Made by a program: the position numbers and the translations under genes. From Bacteroidia bacterium (lineage in GTDB: Bacteria > Bacteroidota > Bacteroidia > Cytophagales > Flammeovirgaceae), in the NCBI GenBank assembly GCA_030425505.1, contig JAUIAB010000006.1:57825-121824 (forward strand): 64,000 nt of DNA. Direction: 5' to 3'. Positions 61,097 to 64,000 of this stretch are shown here, piece by piece; the first letter of the stretch is position 1; every line of letters starts with the position of its first letter. The notes beneath the pieces were generated by a model. That model made no database searches. It was not told the origin of the DNA and saw only the letters and a list, made by a program, of their open reading frames with translations.

Positions 61097-62299
61097 ATGA
61101 AGATAGGACTTATCAGAGAAGGAAAAACCCCACAAGATAGAAGAGTAGCATTAACACCTACACAATGCATAGAAGCGAAGAAGAAGTTTCCCAACATAGA
61201 AATAGTAGTCCAAAAAAGTGATATACGATGCTATAACGATAGTGAATACACATTAAAAGGAGTTGAGGTAACAGAAGATGTGTCTTCATGCGATATACTG
61301 CTAGGGATAAAAGAAGTCCCAATCAATCAGCTGATTGATAATAAGACCTATTTATTTTTCTCACATACAATTAAAATGCAGCCCTATAATAAGGATCTTT
61401 TGAGAGCTATACTTGAAAAAAATATTCGACTTGTAGATTATGAGGTACTAAAAAATGAAGAAGGTAAGCGAGTGATAGCATTTGGTCGATTTGCTGGTAT
61501 TGTTGGAGCATATAATGGAATGCTGGGATATGGGAAAAGATATAATTTATTTGATCTCAAAAGGGCAGTAGATTGTGAAGATCTCCAAGAGGTTAATCAA
61601 GAGCTTAAAAAAGTAAAGCTCCCAAGCATCAAAATCGGAGTTACTGGAAATGGTAGGGTTGCGTGGGGAGCTATGGAAGTTTTGGAAAGTATTGGGATCA
61701 AAAAAGTAGCTGTAGATGAAATTTTAAATAAAAACTTCGATGAGCCTGTTTATGCACAAATAAAAACCAAAGATTACAATAAGCATAAAGAAGACAAAGA
61801 CTTTAACCTCAAACACTTTTATAAAAACCCAAAAGAATATGAAGGTAATTTCAAGAGGTTTTCTAAAGTACTTGACTTATTTGTAGCAGCAGCCTATTGG
61901 GATCCAGAAGCTCCAGTTTTGTTTTCCAAAGAAGATGCTAAAAATGAGGACTTCAAAATTAGAGTAATAGCGGATGTGACCTGTGATATAGAAGGTTCTG
62001 TTGCGTCTACTTTAAAGCCTTCAACAATAGATTCCCCCTTTTATGACTATAATCCAGACTCTCAAAAGGTAGAGAAAGCATTTTCAAGCGAAAATAATAT
62101 TACTGTAATGGCAGTGGATAACTTGCCAAATGAAGTTCCTAAAGATGCTTCAGCAAGCTTCGGGAAAGAGATGGTAGATCAAGTATTTCCAAATCTTTTA
62201 GGAGATGATAGTTTTGGTATGATCAAAAATGCCACGATAGCGAGTAAAGGAGATTTAACCCCTGAGTTTGAGTACCTCAGAGACTATGTGGAAGGATAA
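61097..62299 (+). CDS. Alanine dehydrogenase/saccharopine dehydrogenase-like NAD(P) enzyme
   Basis: A 400-residue enzyme. N-terminal AlaDH/PNT-like domain (MKIGLIREGKTPQDRRVALTP, typical of the family), then a Rossmann segment KIGVTGNGRVAWGAMEVLESIG (about 178-200) and the closing VIADVTCDIEGSVASTL. The layout fits lysine-forming saccharopine dehydrogenase (LYS1 type) or a relative. The substrate cannot be fixed from sequence alone. It is divergent from trkA (129 bp) and has no co-directional neighbour closer than 450 bp. Confidence 0.88.
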   Translation: MKIGLIREGKTPQDRRVALTPTQCIEAKKKFPNIEIVVQKSDIRCYNDSEYTLKGVEVTEDVSSCDILLGIKEVPINQLIDNKTYLFFSHTIKMQPYNKDLLRAILEKNIRLVDYEVLKNEEGKRVIAFGRFAGIVGAYNGMLGYGKRYNLFDLKRAVDCEDLQEVNQELKKVKLPSIKIGVTGNGRVAWGAMEVLESIGIKKVAVDEILNKNFDEPVYAQIKTKDYNKHKEDKDFNLKHFYKNPKEYEGNFKRFSKVLDLFVAAAYWDPEAPVLFSKEDAKNEDFKIRVIADVTCDIEGSVASTLKPSTIDSPFYDYNPDSQKVEKAFSSENNITVMAVDNLPNEVPKDASASFGKEMVDQVFPNLLGDDSFGMIKNATIASKGDLTPEFEYLRDYVEG

Positions 62300-62748
62300 T
62301 CTACTATTTAAAAAATTCCCAATTTGGGAATAGAGTATCAAAATGATGAAATAGCTCAAAAAATATTTAGCTAAAGGGTTAATGCCGGAAGCAAAAGCTG
62401 ATAAGGAGTGCTTGATTTTGAGTATTTACTTTTCATTTTTAATAAAAAAGCTGCTTTTAAGCAGCATAAGCCTGGCTTTTCTATAGCACTTTTAAGTAAG
62501 GTTTTAGTTATGCGTTAATCAAAAAAATGCTTTCTATAATAAAAAATGCTTAAAGTGAATCTTTGATTATTGCAATAATAATGTTCAAAAATGGCTTTGT
62601 AAATTAAAAAAGAAGACTCATTGAAAAAAAATCCCTTTTTAATAATGAGTTTATGATTAATAAAAAGAAAGTTGACTTATGTAAGGTAAGATAGTATTTA
62701 AGGACAAAAGTAAAGTGCTTTGCTTAGGTGTTTGCAGCCTAGTAGTAT
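62300..62748. other. Gene-free stretch with leftward-pointing hairpins
   Basis: No gene supported. ATTCCCA-att-TGGGAAT (62315-62331) and GCTGCT-ttta-AGCAGC (62450-62465) are hairpins. On the minus strand each is followed by TTTTTT, like intrinsic terminators for leftward transcripts, while on the plus strand no T run follows. A third inverted pair, ACTCATT/AATGAGT, lies near 62610-62650. No leftward gene is known to the right, so an antisense or small RNA is possible. Confidence 0.4.
62441..62465 (-). terminator. Leftward intrinsic-terminator-like hairpin
   Basis: Minus strand: GCTGCT-taaa-AGCAGC followed by TTTTTTATT. A 6-bp stem with a clean T tract; its transcript source is unknown. Confidence 0.5.
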
Positions 62749-62769
62749 ATGAATAATTATACTTTACTT

Positions 62770-64000
62770 ATGTTCTACAAAAAATCACTTCAAAAACTAA
62801 TTTTATTATCACTTGTTGCTACATTTTGCATATCTAATGCAATTATTTCCCAAGCTCAATACTCGATAGGTAGTTCTATTGGGTCATATGGTAGTGGCAA
62901 TGGAGAGTTTGATAACCCTAAAGGTATCAATGTAGATATTTATGATAATATCTATGTTGCAGATACGGATAACAATAGAATACAGGTATTTAGAGATAAT
63001 GGAACACATGTCAGAAGCATAGGTTCGCAAGGAACAGGTGATGGAGAATTCAATAATCCTGAAGGAGTAGCAGTAGATGTATTTGGGAATATCTATGTTG
63101 CAGATACTGGCAACGATAGAATACAAAAATTTGATAGTACAGGAGTATTCATCCTAAAGTTCGGATCTAATGGGACAGGCGATGGAGAGTTTGACAACCC
63201 TACCGATATTGAAACGGATGCAGATGGAAGCATATACGTAGTAGATACTAATAATGATAGAGTTCAAATATTCTCTACTACAGGAACATTTGTAACTAAA
63301 TTTGGAAGTAATGGCAGTGGTAATGGACAGTTCAATGAGCCATCTGGAATACATGTAGACTTAGATGGTAATATTTATGTTTCTGACCGATTGAACTATA
63401 GAGTACAGGTGTTTGACAATGATGGTACTTACGATAGTCAATTTGGGTCTTACGGATCAGACTACAGTCAATTTCTTTCTCCCCGAGGACTTGTTTCAGA
63501 TACATATGGAGGTCTTCAGGTAGCAGATGATAGTTTATCCCGAGTGAAAAACTTTAGCTATGGTATGGAATCGCAGTATATGGATAGCCTGGTAAGTAAA
63601 GTAGAAGATGTAACTATGAATAGCTCAGGGGATCTTCTGATCGTCAACTCAGACTTAGATAAGGTACAAATCTATACAGGCGGTTATACAGTTAGATCAT
63701 GGGGATACTCTGCTGAGCTTATTCAGCAGATAGGAGAAAACTCAGAGTACTATAATACATTCAGTAGTCCAAAAGGAGTAGCTTTTGATGACAATAAGAA
63801 TGTTTATATAGTTGACCCAGGGAATGGTAACGTAGCAAAATATGATAGTACAGGTATGAACTCAGGAGGAATTTATGGTTCATTTAGCTCACCAGTAGAT
63901 ATTGCAATTGGAGGCTCTGAAGATATATACATTTCTGATATGTCTGATCACAAAATCTACCAATACAATAGCTTTGGAAGCCTTGTAAAGGAGATTGGAA
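62770..64000 (+). CDS. Secreted NHL-repeat protein (3' end outside window)
   Basis: Open from the ATG at 62770 (in-frame ATG at 62749 also possible) to the end of the window, at least 410 residues. Signal peptide QKLILLSLVATFCISNA then SQAQ. NHL beta-propeller blades follow, each of about 47 residues, with the pattern GxFxxPxGIxVDxxGNIYVADTxNxRIQVF: clear blades start near NPKGINVDIYDNIYVAD, NPEGVAVDVFGNIYVAD, NPTDIETDADGSIYVVD and EPSGIHVDLDGNIYVSD; later blades are more degenerate. It is a likely extracellular or periplasmic binding scaffold; whether a T9SS sorting tail follows cannot be seen. Confidence 0.9.
   Translation, partial: MFYKKSLQKLILLSLVATFCISNAIISQAQYSIGSSIGSYGSGNGEFDNPKGINVDIYDNIYVADTDNNRIQVFRDNGTHVRSIGSQGTGDGEFNNPEGVAVDVFGNIYVADTGNDRIQKFDSTGVFILKFGSNGTGDGEFDNPTDIETDADGSIYVVDTNNDRVQIFSTTGTFVTKFGSNGSGNGQFNEPSGIHVDLDGNIYVSDRLNYRVQVFDNDGTYDSQFGSYGSDYSQFLSPRGLVSDTYGGLQVADDSLSRVKNFSYGMESQYMDSLVSKVEDVTMNSSGDLLIVNSDLDKVQIYTGGYTVRSWGYSAELIQQIGENSEYYNTFSSPKGVAFDDNKNVYIVDPGNGNVAKYDSTGMNSGGIYGSFSSPVDIAIGGSEDIYISDMSDHKIYQYNSFGSLVKEIG

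Noticed and set aside
62884..63354. Leftward frames rich in Ile/Tyr/Cys opposite the NHL gene
   Set aside because: They mirror the repeated NHL codons on the other strand.

Overview
The window is AT-rich chromosomal DNA from a member of the Bacteroidota, most likely a gliding or T9SS-bearing Cytophagales-type bacterium. The evidence is a type IX secretion PorV gene, a PorU2/PorV2-type peptidase-barrel pair, a GldF permease, a TonB-dependent receptor with a carboxypeptidase-like N-terminal domain, GIN-domain (DUF2807) proteins, almost no Shine-Dalgarno sequences, and a textbook Bacteroidota promoter (TTTG-N19-TAnnTTTG) in front of the tRNA-tuf cluster. No phage, transposase, CRISPR array or rRNA was seen. 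Several genes seem to start at TTG or GTG.

Layout. 1-2.5 kb: the 3' part of a BatA-like membrane protein gene, then hemC. 2.5-4.9 kb: leftward gldF, a gene-poor stretch and a leftward outer-membrane barrel gene. 5.2-10.6 kb: one gene for a ~1,816-residue lipoprotein with degenerate G-x-GYT repeats, closed by a strong terminator. 10.7-11.5 kb: a gene-free stretch with remnants of several dispersed repeats. 11.5-13.5 kb: an AI-2E family membrane protein and a GIN-domain lipoprotein. 13.7-15.3 kb: promoter, tRNA-Tyr, tRNA-Gly, tRNA-Thr and tuf, ending in a terminator instead of continuing to secE-nusG. 15.5-24.4 kb: housekeeping genes (gcvP, pdxJ, yqeY, a TrpG/PabA amidotransferase, oxyR, a DUF3179 protein, an ABC exporter). 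24.4-40.2 kb: envelope and secretion block (PorU2-like C25 peptidase and PorV2, a PspC-GIN fusion, a sigma-54 two-component pair, PorV, an M1 aminopeptidase lipoprotein). 40.2-45.8 kb: an M16 peptidase, then yceD-rpmF, a terminator, and fabH-efp-accB-accC, which links translation with fatty-acid synthesis. 46-48.6 kb: MarR regulator, fumarylacetoacetase and flavin reductase, an apparent aromatic-catabolism unit. 48.6-55.8 kb: leftward surface block (YceI, YtxH, CapA, TonB receptor, GDP-fucose synthase, glycosyltransferase). 56-61 kb: an EamA transporter converging on a leftward trkA-trkH-aroA unit. 61.1-64 kb: an alanine dehydrogenase/saccharopine dehydrogenase-like enzyme and the start of an NHL-repeat secreted protein cut by the window end.

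The least explained feature is a ~95-nt sequence present twice, immediately upstream of and running into the starts of two unrelated genes (the sigma-54 response regulator at 33.4 kb and yceD at 41.5 kb). Both copies keep a possible 9-bp outer stem, a possible inner hairpin that hides an ATG, and an in-frame leader reading MCxKxTRQVTNFKxM. The second copy is flanked by a 15-bp direct repeat. It could be a mobile or structured translation-control leader. The ~1.8-kaa repeat lipoprotein is the second main unknown.
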